Shown here: piece after piece, positions 25,361 through 35,928 of the stretch | Numbering within the stretch: the stretch's first letter is position 1 | Layout: each line of letters opens with the position of its first letter | Origin: an uncultured Bacteroidales bacterium | GTDB taxonomy: Bacteria > Bacteroidota > Bacteroidia > Bacteroidales > UBA932 | Assembly (NCBI GenBank): GCA_946406355.1 | Contig: CAMJKI010000002.1 | Coordinates: forward strand, 16,970 to 80,969 | Direction: 5' to 3' | DNA: 64,000 nucleotides | Notes under the pieces: generated by a model | Told to the model about the DNA's origin: nothing | The model's database searches: none | Seen by the model: the letters and a program-made list of their open reading frames with translations, nothing else | Translations under genes and position numbers: made by a program

Positions 25361-28300
25361 AAAATCAACTGAACTGCTAAGGAAGCAAATCCAATCATCG
25401 GAGGAATGCTTCTGCAGCGGGCTTTTTTTATCGGCCCGCTGGTTTGTGTTTTCCCAGATTGCCAGGGATAATATCCATCTGGTAGTGCTTCCTACCAGGG
25501 AAACAGCGGAATATTGCGCTGCCGATTTATATAATCTGATAGAAGGGGACCGTATTTTCTTCCTGCCCGAGTCGGGAAAAGGCGTGGAAAGAAGCAATTA
25601 CAAGTCTTCCCTGGGCGTGCAGCGTACCGCCGCCATAGGAAAGTTGCTTCAGAAGCAGGAAGATTTATTGGTATTGGTAACTTATCCGTCGGCCCTGGAA
25701 GAATACGTTCCGGCTCCGGAAGCACTTAAGGATGCTTTATTTACCATCAGGCCCGGAGACCGGCTTCCCTACGCAGAACTTACGGAAAAACTCATTACGG
25801 AAAACTTCGAGAAGGTAGATTTTGTTTCCATACCCGGGCAGTTTTCCGTGCGGGGTGCCGTAATAGATATCTTCTCCTATTCAACGGATAAACCCTATCG
25901 GCTTTCCTTCTTCGGCAACGAAGTAGAAAAGATCCATCTCTTCGACTGCAATACCCAGCTTTCCATAGAAACGGTGGAGCAGGCCGATATTTATCCGGAC
26001 ATTGCATCCAGGGAAACAACTGAAACAGAAGGAGTAAGCCTGGTAAGCCTTTTACCGGCCAATACGCTGGTGTGGCTGGATTCATCGGATATGTATAAGG
26101 GGAGCGCCTTCTTTGACGAACTGCTTTCCAGAAGGCATGTGTATCTGGATATACCCTTAAACAAAGCCGATGTAAAAGCCGTTCCCTTTTCCATAGCGCC
26201 GCAACCCGTTTTCAACAAAAACTTCGAACTCCTCATTTCCGACATTAAGGAAAAAAAGGAGGATAATTACCAGGTTTTCATTTACGGGGAAAAGGAAAGC
26301 CAGCTGGAGCGTCTCCGTTCCATCATGCTGCAGGACCAGCATGCCCTGATACCGGAGTTCGTAAAGGGAAAGAATATTCATTCCGGCTTTATAGACAAAG
26401 ACAGCAAAATCTGCTGCTATACCGACCATGAGATATTCGACCGTTTCCACCGGGTTAGGATGCGCCGTACGGTGGATAAGTCGGAACAACTCACTTTGAA
26501 TGAGCTGAGCGCCTTTAATTTAGGTGATTACATTGTACATATCGATCATGGTATAGGAGTTTTCGGCGGCCTGGTTAAAATGAAGGACGACCATGGCCGG
26601 GTGCACGAGGTTGTTAAGCTGATGTATAACGGCGGAGACGTAGTGTTTGTTTCCGTCCATTCCCTGCATAAAATTTCCCGCTTCCGTTCCAAGGACGGCG
26701 AGCAGCCCCGCATCAACAAGTTGGGATCCAAGACCTGGGGTGCCATGAAGACGGCAGCCAAGTCCCGGATGAAGGATATAGCCAAGGATCTCATACAATT
26801 ATATGCCCGCCGACGCGCATCCAAAGGCTTTGCTTTCTCGGCCGATACCTACCTGCAGGAAGAGCTGGAATCGTCCTTTATGTACGAGGATACGCCCGAT
26901 CAGGAAAAGGCCACCAGGGCGGTAAAGCAGGATATGGAAGATACCTGCCCCATGGACCGGCTCATTTGCGGCGATGTGGGCTTCGGTAAAACGGAAGTGG
27001 CCATCCGGGCCGCTTTCAAGGCCGTTTCCGATTCCAAGCAGGTGGCAGTACTGGTACCTACCACCATCCTTTCCCTGCAACATTACGAAACCTTCAAGTC
27101 CCGCCTGCAGAATTTTCCCTGCACCGTAGAATATGTAAGCCGATTAAAGACGGCCAAACAGATTACCGACATCAAGAAACGCCTGAAGGAAGGGAGTATA
27201 GACATCCTCATCGGCACGCATAAAATTCTGGGCGCCGGCTTTGAATTCAAAGATCTGGGACTTCTGGTCATTGACGAAGAGCAGAAATTCGGCGTATCGG
27301 CCAAGGAAAAACTGCGGCAGATGAAAAATGCCGTGGATACCCTTACCCTTACAGCTACCCCCATTCCCCGTACCCTGCAGTTCTCCTTGTTGGGAGCACG
27401 GGATCTATCAATTATTAATACACCTCCGCCCAACCGTATTCCCATCCAGACCGAGATTATCCTTTTCAACGAAGAGGAAATCAAGAGCATCATCAGTTAT
27501 GAACTCAACCGGGGCGGACAAATCTTCTTCCTGCACAACAAAGTGGAGGAACTGCCTGCCATTCACGACATTCTGCACCGTCTGGTGCCGGATATGAAAA
27601 TATGCATAGCCCACGGGCAAATGGAGTCACACGACCTGGAAGACCGGATGCTGGCCTTCATGCGGGGCGACTACGACTTGCTGCTGTGCACCACCATCAT
27701 CGAAAACGGCCTGGATATTCCCAACGCCAACACCATCCTGGTGAACCAGGCCCAGAATATCGGGCTCAGCGACCTGCATCAGCTCAGGGGCCGGGTGGGC
27801 CGCTCCAACAAGAAAGCCTTCTGCTACCTGATAGTGCCGCCGCTGGCCAGTATTACCGACGATGCCCGCCGCAGGCTCCGCGCCATTGAAGAATTCTCCG
27901 ACTTGGGAAGCGGCTTCAACATTGCCATGCAGGACCTGGATATCCGGGGCGCCGGCAACCTCCTGGGCGCCGAGCAAAGCGGTTTCATTGCCGATATGGG
28001 CTACGAAACCTATCAGAAGATTCTGTCCGAAGCCATGGAGGAACTGGGCGTGGAAACCGGTATCAGCGTAAGAAAGAACGAAGAACTGTATGTGGAAGAC
28101 TGCACCCTGGAAACCGACCAGCCGGCCCATATACCCGACGATTATATAGACATAACGGCCGAAAAGATAAGGATCTACAAGCAGCTGGATGCCCTCACCG
28201 ACGACCGCGAGATAGACCGCCTGGGCAAGCAGCTGGCCGACCGTTTCGGCCCGCTTCCCAAAGAGGTGGAAAACCTGCTCTATGTGGTTAAAATAAGGAA

Positions 28301-28541
28301 TTTGGGCGTAAAGATGGGATTCGAGAAGATTATCATCAAGAACGGCATGCAAATCATGTTCTTCGTTTCCAATCCCATGTCGGCCTACTACCGTTCCAGC
28401 CAGTTCGAAAAGATCCTCAAAAAGGTGGCGGACAATCCGTCCATGTACAAGTTCAACCAGGACGGCGGCAAACTCCGCACGGTATCCCGTGGCATTACCA
28501 GCCTGGAAGGAGCCCTCTACATTTTGAAAAAACTGCAATAA
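25347..28541 (+). CDS. mfd: Transcription-repair coupling factor Mfd
   Basis: Mfd removes RNA polymerase stalled at DNA lesions and recruits UvrA. The N-terminal UvrB-like region is followed by an RNA polymerase-interacting domain (GDYIVHIDHGIGVFGGLVKM, from about residue 391). The RecG-like helicase core has Walker A CGDVGFGKTEVAIRAAFKA (about 541), Walker B VIDEEQKFGV and TATPIPRTLQ. The C-terminal TRCF domain follows. Length is 1064 residues, a little short of the roughly 1100-1150 common for Mfd. The ATG at 25347 overlaps a DnaA-box-like octamer. I see no convincing -7 box just upstream. Confidence 0.96.
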   Translation: MLISEKSTELLRKQIQSSEECFCSGLFLSARWFVFSQIARDNIHLVVLPTRETAEYCAADLYNLIEGDRIFFLPESGKGVERSNYKSSLGVQRTAAIGKLLQKQEDLLVLVTYPSALEEYVPAPEALKDALFTIRPGDRLPYAELTEKLITENFEKVDFVSIPGQFSVRGAVIDIFSYSTDKPYRLSFFGNEVEKIHLFDCNTQLSIETVEQADIYPDIASRETTETEGVSLVSLLPANTLVWLDSSDMYKGSAFFDELLSRRHVYLDIPLNKADVKAVPFSIAPQPVFNKNFELLISDIKEKKEDNYQVFIYGEKESQLERLRSIMLQDQHALIPEFVKGKNIHSGFIDKDSKICCYTDHEIFDRFHRVRMRRTVDKSEQLTLNELSAFNLGDYIVHIDHGIGVFGGLVKMKDDHGRVHEVVKLMYNGGDVVFVSVHSLHKISRFRSKDGEQPRINKLGSKTWGAMKTAAKSRMKDIAKDLIQLYARRRASKGFAFSADTYLQEELESSFMYEDTPDQEKATRAVKQDMEDTCPMDRLICGDVGFGKTEVAIRAAFKAVSDSKQVAVLVPTTILSLQHYETFKSRLQNFPCTVEYVSRLKTAKQITDIKKRLKEGSIDILIGTHKILGAGFEFKDLGLLVIDEEQKFGVSAKEKLRQMKNAVDTLTLTATPIPRTLQFSLLGARDLSIINTPPPNRIPIQTEIILFNEEEIKSIISYELNRGGQIFFLHNKVEELPAIHDILHRLVPDMKICIAHGQMESHDLEDRMLAFMRGDYDLLLCTTIIENGLDIPNANTILVNQAQNIGLSDLHQLRGRVGRSNKKAFCYLIVPPLASITDDARRRLRAIEEFSDLGSGFNIAMQDLDIRGAGNLLGAEQSGFIADMGYETYQKILSEAMEELGVETGISVRKNEELYVEDCTLETDQPAHIPDDYIDITAEKIRIYKQLDALTDDREIDRLGKQLADRFGPLPKEVENLLYVVKIRNLGVKMGFEKIIIKNGMQIMFFVSNPMSAYYRSSQFEKILKKVADNPSMYKFNQDGGKLRTVSRGITSLEGALYILKKLQ

Positions 28542-28545
28542 TAGT

Positions 28546-28553
28546 TAAATTTG
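28546..28553 (+). promoter_or_regulatory. Promoter of the coaX operon
   Basis: The -7 box is TAAATTTG. A -33 TTTG at 28523-28526, inside the end of mfd, gives a 19-nt spacer. The coaX ATG is 16 nt downstream. Confidence 0.75.
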
Positions 28554-28569
28554 CAGGTTACCATAAACT

Positions 28570-29298
28570 ATGTCCAACTTAGTTGTAGAAATAGGAAATA
28601 CAGCGCTCAAGGCTGCCTGGAGCAGCCGGATGACGCTGGGAAAAACCTTCCGCTACCAGGGAGAGAAGGTGACAGATTTCATTTTGTCGCTAACTGCCCG
28701 TGAAAAGCCGGCGGTAATGGTGGTTTCCTCGGTATTTCCCCTTTCCGAAGCCGATATCCAGCGCCTTGCCCCGGAGTGCGGAAAACTGATAGTGTTGGAC
28801 AAAAACAACAGGGAATTCCTTTTGTCACAGGGGCTTCCCTCCTACTTGTCCTACGACCGCGCCGCTTCCGTGGTGGCTGTTCGCTATCTTTTCAAGGGCC
28901 GGGGATGCACCATTGTAGATTTTGGAACCACCCTTTCCATAGATTTCACTTCGGAAGAAGGCCTGTACCGCGGAGGAAATGTATCGCTGGGATGCCGTAC
29001 CCGTTTCAAGGCCCTCAGCCGATATTCCCGCGCCCTTCCGCTGGTGGATACGCCGGAAAATCCGGAGGTAATCGGCCTTTCCGAAACCGCCTCCCTGGAG
29101 AGCGGAGTGGTGTCGGGCATTATATTTGAAATTGAGGGCTACCTGGGCTTGAATCCCCAAAATATAGCCGTTTTCACGGGTGGAGACGCTAATTATTTTG
29201 CAAAACGGATGAAAAGTTCCATATTTGTAATTTGTAACCTCGTGTTGATGGGGTTGGCACTAATAGCTGACGAGTATGCTCAGAAGATGGAAAAATAG
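28570..29298 (+). CDS. coaX: Type III pantothenate kinase
   Basis: CoaX phosphorylates pantothenate, the first step of coenzyme A synthesis. The phosphate-binding motif VVEIGNTALKAAW is at the N-terminus, with Glu in place of the more common Asp. IVDFGTTLSIDF is the second ASKHA-fold motif and GNVSLGCRTRFKALSR the substrate-binding segment. FTGGDANYFAKRM lies near the end. Length is 242 residues. The next gene starts inside its last codons (23-nt overlap), so the two are translationally coupled. Confidence 0.93.
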   Translation: MSNLVVEIGNTALKAAWSSRMTLGKTFRYQGEKVTDFILSLTAREKPAVMVVSSVFPLSEADIQRLAPECGKLIVLDKNNREFLLSQGLPSYLSYDRAASVVAVRYLFKGRGCTIVDFGTTLSIDFTSEEGLYRGGNVSLGCRTRFKALSRYSRALPLVDTPENPEVIGLSETASLESGVVSGIIFEIEGYLGLNPQNIAVFTGGDANYFAKRMKSSIFVICNLVLMGLALIADEYAQKMEK

Positions 29299-30568
29299 GT
29301 TATTGGCAGTGATTATTCCCCTGATGGTTCCGTTTGTGGCTCAGGCCCAGACCGATGGAACCTACAGTGGTTTTTCCCCTTATTCCGTATATGGAATAGG
29401 GCAGATGCATCAGGGAGGCACCGCCTGGAACCGTGGAATGGGAGGAATCGGCATAGCTGCTCGTAACAGGCGTTTCATCAATATCTTGAATCCGGCATCG
29501 GTCACCGCCCGGGACACCTTGTCTTTTATGACCGATTTGGGCGTTACAACCAAATTCTCCCTTTTCATGCAAGACAGCAAAAAGGCGCCCAACGTTACAA
29601 TGAACATAGAGGATTTTGTAATGTCCTTCCCGCTGTGGAATCACACGGCCATGATGGTGGGCATTAATCCCCTCAGCGATGTAGGTTATAAGATAACCTC
29701 TTCCAAGATAGATCTTTACACAACGCAGAATACGTTCACCTCGGCCGGAAACGGTGGCATCTATCAGGTGTTCGCCGCTTTTGGCGGCACCCTGTGGAAC
29801 CGCCTTTCCCTGGGTGTACAGGGCATGTATGTCTTTGGAAACGTGAATAAATCGGCCACCCAAAGCTATGCCGATGAAACCTACCGCACCTATCACAGCG
29901 GCGATTCGCTGCAGGTGAACAACCTGGGTGTTAAATTCGGCCTGCAGTACGAACAGCCGCTCAGCACCACTTCTTTCCTTACGCTGGGCGCCACGTATAG
30001 GCTTTCCACCAGCATGAACGGACACCATATCCATTATCTGGAAGAAGGTTCGTACTACCGCGAAAGGAAGGAAACACTGCTTTCCAGCGCCGGCCTCCGT
30101 TTTGGCGACGAACTGGGCGTAGGCCTGTCGTACCGCAAGTCGGATACCTTCCTTATAGAAGCGGACTATACCCGTTCGGACTGGAGCCGATGCGGATTTG
30201 ATGCCGTTGCCGGCCTGTCCAATGTGGGAGACCGTACGTTTGCCGCATCTACCGCCCAGTCGTTCCGGCTGGGAGCGGAATGGACGCCCAACCGCAACGA
30301 TATCCGTTATTACCTCAAGCGTTGTACCTACCGGGTGGGCGCCTATTACGACCAGTCCTATTATACCGTTGACGGGCAGCATATAGATGCAGTGGGCATT
30401 ACCCTGGGCATGACGGCCCCCGTCTTCCGTTACTACAACGGTCTTTCCCTGGGCCTGGATTTCGGCCGCCGCGGCCTGGCTCCCGGACAGGTAAAAGAGT
30501 ATTTTGTGGGCATCAATGTGGGCTTCAACCTCTTTGATATCTGGTTCCAGAAACCCATGTACGATTAA
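29276..30568 (+). CDS. Outer-membrane beta-barrel protein, function unknown
   Basis: The 430-residue product has a signal peptide (NRLLAVIIPLMVPFVAQA), then DGTYSGFSPYSVYGIGQMHQGGTAWNRGMGGIGIAAR. This start, and the following alternating strands (FINILNPASVTARDTLSFMTDLG, TLGATYRLSTSMNG), suit a FadL/PorV-like barrel. The protein ends in alternating aromatic residues (FVGINVGFNLFDIWFQKPMYD). It overlaps coaX by 23 nt and precedes a TPR protein and lptC. From memory a coaX-barrel-TPR-lptC order is common in Bacteroidales. The role is unknown; transport or envelope assembly is a guess. Confidence 0.78.
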   Translation: MLRRWKNRLLAVIIPLMVPFVAQAQTDGTYSGFSPYSVYGIGQMHQGGTAWNRGMGGIGIAARNRRFINILNPASVTARDTLSFMTDLGVTTKFSLFMQDSKKAPNVTMNIEDFVMSFPLWNHTAMMVGINPLSDVGYKITSSKIDLYTTQNTFTSAGNGGIYQVFAAFGGTLWNRLSLGVQGMYVFGNVNKSATQSYADETYRTYHSGDSLQVNNLGVKFGLQYEQPLSTTSFLTLGATYRLSTSMNGHHIHYLEEGSYYRERKETLLSSAGLRFGDELGVGLSYRKSDTFLIEADYTRSDWSRCGFDAVAGLSNVGDRTFAASTAQSFRLGAEWTPNRNDIRYYLKRCTYRVGAYYDQSYYTVDGQHIDAVGITLGMTAPVFRYYNGLSLGLDFGRRGLAPGQVKEYFVGINVGFNLFDIWFQKPMYD

Positions 30569-30626
30569 TTTAGCACGATACTTGTAAATATTGGTCCCAA
30601 ACAGGAAACAAACAAAATCTAACGAT

Positions 30627-31955
30627 ATGAAAAAATTAGTTCTTACCTTCTTCGCCGCGTCGGTAGCTCTCCTTTCCGCAGGGTTTACCGCATCTGCCCA
30701 GGGCAAGTATGGCGCCGACAGCGCCGAGTGCATCAAGTACCTTTCCTACTATCAGGAGTACTACAAGCAAAAGAATTACGATTCGGCACTTCCCAACTGG
30801 AGAAGGGCCTACGCCCTGTGCCCCGCCACGGCTTCCCAGAACATGTTCGTGCACGGCACAACGCTCATGACCCAGCAGTACAACAAGGTGAAGGATGCCG
30901 CCTGGAAATCGGCCATCGTAGATACCATCCTTACCCTGCAGGACCAGCGTATGACTGCCTATCCCAAGAACAGGGCTACCATCCTGAACAACAAGGGACA
31001 GTACATGATCAACTATCGTGGTGAGGACGCCGCCTACCTCTATAAGAATCTCAACGAGATTATGGACGAGCTGGGCGCCGGCACCAAGCGCGACATCCTG
31101 GTTAAGGTACTGCAGGCTTCCATCAGCCTCTATCGTGAGAACCAGCTGCAGGCCGACGAGGTTATCGGCATGTACGACAAAGTGTCCGAACTCATTGAAA
31201 AGGCCGAGGCCAAGAACGAGTCCGACGAGGAAGAGAACCTGAAGGCCAAGGCTACCATCGAGTCCCTGTTCGCCGACAGCAAGGTGGCTTCCTGCGATAA
31301 CCTCATAGCCATCTTCGGTCCCCGCTACGAGGCCGATCCGGAGAACATCACCCTGGTTTCCAATATCGTGAAGCTCATGAACACCGCCGAGGACTGCGCC
31401 TCCAACGACCTGTACCTCAAGGCTGTTACCTCCATGTATAAGCTGGATCCTTCCTACAAGAGCGCCTATGCCCTGTTCCGCCTGAATTCGGCCCGCGGCA
31501 ATATAGCCGACGCCGGCAAGTATATGGAAGAGGCTATCGCCGCTCCGGAGTCCGATCCTGCCACCGACGCCCAGTACTACTACGAACTGGCCCTGTTCGC
31601 CTACAAGAACGGCATGCGTTCCAAGGCCTACGAGAGCGCCCGCAAGGCTATCGACATGGACTATGGCTATGCCGGCAAGGCCTACATCATCCTGGGCAAC
31701 CTCTGGGCTTCCGTAAGCTGCGACGGAGATGTTAACAAGTATGCCCGCTACTGGGCCGCCACGGACTGCTACCAGAAGGCCCGCAGCGCCGATCCTACCG
31801 TAGCCGACGAAGCTTCCGCTTCCATTTCCAGCGTAAGCCGCTATTATCCCGAGGCCAGTGAAATCTTCATGTACGACCTGGGCGCCGGCCAGAGCTACAC
31901 CGTTTCCTGCGGTGGCATGACCGCCACAACTACGGTACGTGTGAACAACAGATAG
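30627..31955 (+). CDS. Secreted tetratricopeptide-repeat protein
   Basis: The product starts MKKLVLTFFAASVALLSAGFTASAQ, a signal peptide; the upstream extension in the ORF track lacks one. The 442 residues are almost all helical, with TPR-like units such as YYQEYYKQKNYDSALPNWRRAYALCP and YYELALFAYKNGMRSKAYESARKAIDMDYGYAGKAYIILGNL. The last 20 residues (GQSYTVSCGGMTATTTVRVN) look like a beta strand pair. It lies 58 nt after the barrel gene and its stop overlaps the lptC start by one base (TAGTG). A periplasmic scaffold role is likely; no partner is proven. Confidence 0.82.
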   Translation: MKKLVLTFFAASVALLSAGFTASAQGKYGADSAECIKYLSYYQEYYKQKNYDSALPNWRRAYALCPATASQNMFVHGTTLMTQQYNKVKDAAWKSAIVDTILTLQDQRMTAYPKNRATILNNKGQYMINYRGEDAAYLYKNLNEIMDELGAGTKRDILVKVLQASISLYRENQLQADEVIGMYDKVSELIEKAEAKNESDEEENLKAKATIESLFADSKVASCDNLIAIFGPRYEADPENITLVSNIVKLMNTAEDCASNDLYLKAVTSMYKLDPSYKSAYALFRLNSARGNIADAGKYMEEAIAAPESDPATDAQYYYELALFAYKNGMRSKAYESARKAIDMDYGYAGKAYIILGNLWASVSCDGDVNKYARYWAATDCYQKARSADPTVADEASASISSVSRYYPEASEIFMYDLGAGQSYTVSCGGMTATTTVRVNNR

Positions 31956-32578
31956 TGAAGGCAAAATACATATTCAGGACGATGGCAAGCACTCTGGTGC
32001 TTGCTTTCGTCGTTTATTCGTGCAAGGGCAATCTGTCCGAGGCCGAGAAGCTGGACCTGAACAAAATACCCCTCCAGACCGTAGATGACATGTTCTATGT
32101 GCAGACGGAAAACGGCCGGCTGAAAACGCGGATAGAGGCCGCCAGGATGGAGGCTTACGAAAAGGATACCCTTTCCTATGACCTGTTTCCCAATGGTGTG
32201 AGCTATTTCGGATACGGGGACGACGGCTCGCTGGAAACCACTATCACAGCCCAGCAGGCCCGTCACGACAAGAATAAGGGGGGAAAGGATAAATGGTCGG
32301 TCTTCGGCAATGTGGTTATCCGGAATATCATCAAGCAGGAAACCATGGAAACCGACACCCTGTATTGGGATCAGGAGGCCCAGGAAATCTGGACCGACTG
32401 CTACATCAAGATGACTTCTCCCAGCGGAATTCTGCAGGGATACGGGATGCGTTCCGACGAAATGGCGCGCAACGCCATCCTGCTTTCTCCCTTCGACAAC
32501 GAGTTCATTGTAGAGAAGGATTCAACGGTGGTAGTCATTGATTCCGTTAATTTTATAGGGCCGATGTTAAAAAAATAG
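31955..32578 (+). CDS. lptC: LPS export periplasmic protein LptC, lipoprotein-like
   Basis: LptC links the inner-membrane LptBFG transporter to the LptA bridge for LPS. The product begins at a GTG whose G is the last base of the preceding TAG stop. Its N-terminal hydrophobic segment ends in VYSC (Cys23), so the anchor may be lipid rather than a helix. The beta-jellyroll follows: MFYVQTENGRLKTRIEAARMEAYEKDTLSYDLFPNGVSYFGY, TITAQQARHDK, WSVFGNVVIRN and TLYWDQEAQEIWTD. Length is 207 residues. An alternative start inside the signal (MASTLVL) is less likely because it shortens the positive N-region. Confidence 0.88.
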   Translation: MKAKYIFRTMASTLVLAFVVYSCKGNLSEAEKLDLNKIPLQTVDDMFYVQTENGRLKTRIEAARMEAYEKDTLSYDLFPNGVSYFGYGDDGSLETTITAQQARHDKNKGGKDKWSVFGNVVIRNIIKQETMETDTLYWDQEAQEIWTDCYIKMTSPSGILQGYGMRSDEMARNAILLSPFDNEFIVEKDSTVVVIDSVNFIGPMLKK

Positions 32579-32600
32579 TGGTTAATTGGAAAGATTTTCG

Positions 32601-32608
32601 TAATTTTG
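32601..32608 (+). promoter_or_regulatory. -7 element upstream of ppiD
   Basis: TAATTTTG lies 39 nt before the ppiD ATG and 22 nt after the lptC stop, suggesting ppiD can be transcribed separately. Confidence 0.6.
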
Positions 32609-32647
32609 CAGCCCTTATCGAGTAAAAATTAAAAAACAGATAAAAAA

Positions 32648-34735
32648 ATGGCAGCTCTAGAGACCATCAGAACCAAATTCGGCATTGGTGCATCGCTCAT
32701 CATTGCCTTCGGTCTTTTACTCTTCCTTGTAAATCCGTCCGACATCATCCAGACTATCCAGTCGGCCTCTTCCAGGTACGATGTCGGCAAAATCAATGGT
32801 AAATCCATTTCCTATACGGATTTCGACCAGTTGGTAAAGCAGAACGCAGATGTTAACCAGATGCTCACCGGCGTCTCCACTTCCAGCGAAGAAGCCCAGA
32901 AGCAGATGCGGGAACAGACCTGGCAGAACCTGATCCAGGAGTATCTCATTATCCCCACCATCCAGAAGGCCGGCATCAACGTGGGCCAGCAGGAGCAGAT
33001 CGACCTGTTTGTGGGCGATAATATTTCCCCCGTTATCGTGAGCAGCGGTCTGTTCCGTGACGAGAACGGCAACGTTTCTCCCGCCCTGGTGCGCGACTTC
33101 ATGGAGGCCTCAAGCAGCGATCAGAACCCGCAGTACCTCCAGATCCGGAATTATCTCCAGAACCTGGTCCGTAACAACCGTTACACCACCAAGTACAGCA
33201 ACCTGTTCTCCGCTTCTTCCATGGAGAATGCGCTGCAGCTCCAGAAGTCCATCGCCGAGAACAACACCCTGGCCAATGTAGATTTTGTGGTTTCCAACAA
33301 CACCTACTTCCCCATGGACACCACCATCGTGGTTTCTTCGGCCGATATCCGCAAGTACTACAAAGATCATAAGGAGAACTTCCGTCAGAAGGCTACCCGC
33401 GATATTGAATATGCTGTATTTGAGGTAGTTCCTTCGGCTCAGGATATCGCTGCCCAGAACAACGAGTTCGCCGCCCAGTACGAGGAATTCGTGGCTACCG
33501 AAAATGTGCGTGCCTTCCTGCAGCGCAATTCGGACCGTCAGTGGAGCGACCGCTGGTACAAGAGCGGGGAACTCCGTTCCGTTAACGCCGACATCGACGC
33601 CTTCGTGAGCGAGAACGCTTCCGGTGCTTCTCCCGTGGTTGCTTCCGGCAACACCTTCTATGCCGCCCGCATTATGGACATGGCCAACATCCCGGATTCC
33701 GTGTATGTGCGCCACATCCTGCTGCAGGGCACCGATGCCCGCCACCAGGCCGACAGCCTGCTGGGCGAACTCAAGGGTAACAACTTTGCCGCCCTTGCCA
33801 CCCTGTACTCCGTGGACCAGAACTATGCCATGGACGGCGAAATGGGCAACCTCGGCTGGATGACGCAGAATTCTGTGATTCCCGGCTTCGAGCCCATCTT
33901 CACTGCCGCCAAGGGCAAGCCTTTCATCCTTACCACCCAGTACGGTACTCATATTGTGGAGGTGACCAAGACCACCGCCCCCGTTGCAAAGAAGCAGGTG
34001 GCCGTGTTTGAGAAGAGCGCCATTCCCAGCAAGGAAACCTACGCCCGCATCTACAACCAGGCTAATATCCTGGCTACCCGCGCCGCCGGCAAGTACAGCA
34101 ACTACAAGGCCGCTTGCGACTCCACCGGTACCTACTCCCGCAGCATGACCATCAACGAGGGAACCGACACCTACGGCTCTATCGGCCACGCCAAGGAAGT
34201 AACCCGCTGGTGCTTTGACAACAAGCCCGGAAAGGCCTCCAACATCATAACCGTAGATAACAACTACTTCTTTGTAGCCGCCGTCAAGGAGGCCCACAAG
34301 GAGGGTTATGCCAAGGTGGAAGAGGTGGCCGAGAACATCCGCACCAACCTCTATTACGACCTGTATGCCAAGAAGCAGGCCGAGCGTGTGGCCGAGAAGA
34401 TCCAGGGCGCTACCACGCTGGAGCAGGCTGCCGAAAAGCTGGGTCTCCAGGTTAACAGCCTCACCGACGTTACCTTCTCCACCAATTCGGCCGCTACCAC
34501 CGAACCCGCTTTCGTGGGTGCCGTGGCTGCTGCCAAGGAGAACGTGCTGGCCGGTCCGGTTGCCGGTACCGTAGGTTCGTACCTGTTCCGTGTAAACGGT
34601 CGCGAAACCGGTTCCTTCTATACCGAGGACGACGCCCGCAACTACCAGGCCCAGGTGAACAACTACAACCTTCAGCTGCTCATGTCCGTGATGATGGACA
34701 AGACGGTCAAGGACAACCGCGCCCGTTTCTATTAA
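32648..34735 (+). CDS. ppiD: Periplasmic folding chaperone/peptidyl-prolyl isomerase PpiD-like
   Basis: PpiD-like proteins are anchored in the inner membrane and help newly exported proteins fold. There is one transmembrane segment near residues 12-28 (FGIGASLIIAFGLLLFLVNP), then a SurA_N-type chaperone region (GKINGKSISYTDFDQLVKQ...). A parvulin domain follows from about residue 350 (VRHILLQGTDARHQADSLLGEL...MGNLGWMTQNSVIPGFEPIFTAAKG...THIVEVTK). The C-terminal 200 residues resemble a second chaperone lobe. Length is 695 residues, usual for Bacteroidota forms. It has its own -7 box. Confidence 0.9.
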   Translation: MAALETIRTKFGIGASLIIAFGLLLFLVNPSDIIQTIQSASSRYDVGKINGKSISYTDFDQLVKQNADVNQMLTGVSTSSEEAQKQMREQTWQNLIQEYLIIPTIQKAGINVGQQEQIDLFVGDNISPVIVSSGLFRDENGNVSPALVRDFMEASSSDQNPQYLQIRNYLQNLVRNNRYTTKYSNLFSASSMENALQLQKSIAENNTLANVDFVVSNNTYFPMDTTIVVSSADIRKYYKDHKENFRQKATRDIEYAVFEVVPSAQDIAAQNNEFAAQYEEFVATENVRAFLQRNSDRQWSDRWYKSGELRSVNADIDAFVSENASGASPVVASGNTFYAARIMDMANIPDSVYVRHILLQGTDARHQADSLLGELKGNNFAALATLYSVDQNYAMDGEMGNLGWMTQNSVIPGFEPIFTAAKGKPFILTTQYGTHIVEVTKTTAPVAKKQVAVFEKSAIPSKETYARIYNQANILATRAAGKYSNYKAACDSTGTYSRSMTINEGTDTYGSIGHAKEVTRWCFDNKPGKASNIITVDNNYFFVAAVKEAHKEGYAKVEEVAENIRTNLYYDLYAKKQAERVAEKIQGATTLEQAAEKLGLQVNSLTDVTFSTNSAATTEPAFVGAVAAAKENVLAGPVAGTVGSYLFRVNGRETGSFYTEDDARNYQAQVNNYNLQLLMSVMMDKTVKDNRARFY

Positions 34736-34744
34736 TAGATTTTT

Positions 34745-35848
<1,104 letters not shown>

Positions 35849-35873
35849 ATAACTGATTATCAGTATATTATAG

Positions 35874-35907
35874 TTTTCTCCCTGTGATTTTTGTCACAGG
35901 GAGAAAA
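35874..35907. terminator. Bidirectional terminator between ychF and the CpXC gene
   Basis: TTTTCTCCCTGTGA (35874-35887) and TCACAGGGAGAAAA (35894-35907) form a perfect 14-bp stem with a 6-nt T-rich loop. The A/T-rich ends of the stem supply a U-tract in both directions for these convergent genes. Confidence 0.88.
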
Positions 35908-35928
35908 TTGTAAATAGCTGTTGGTGAA

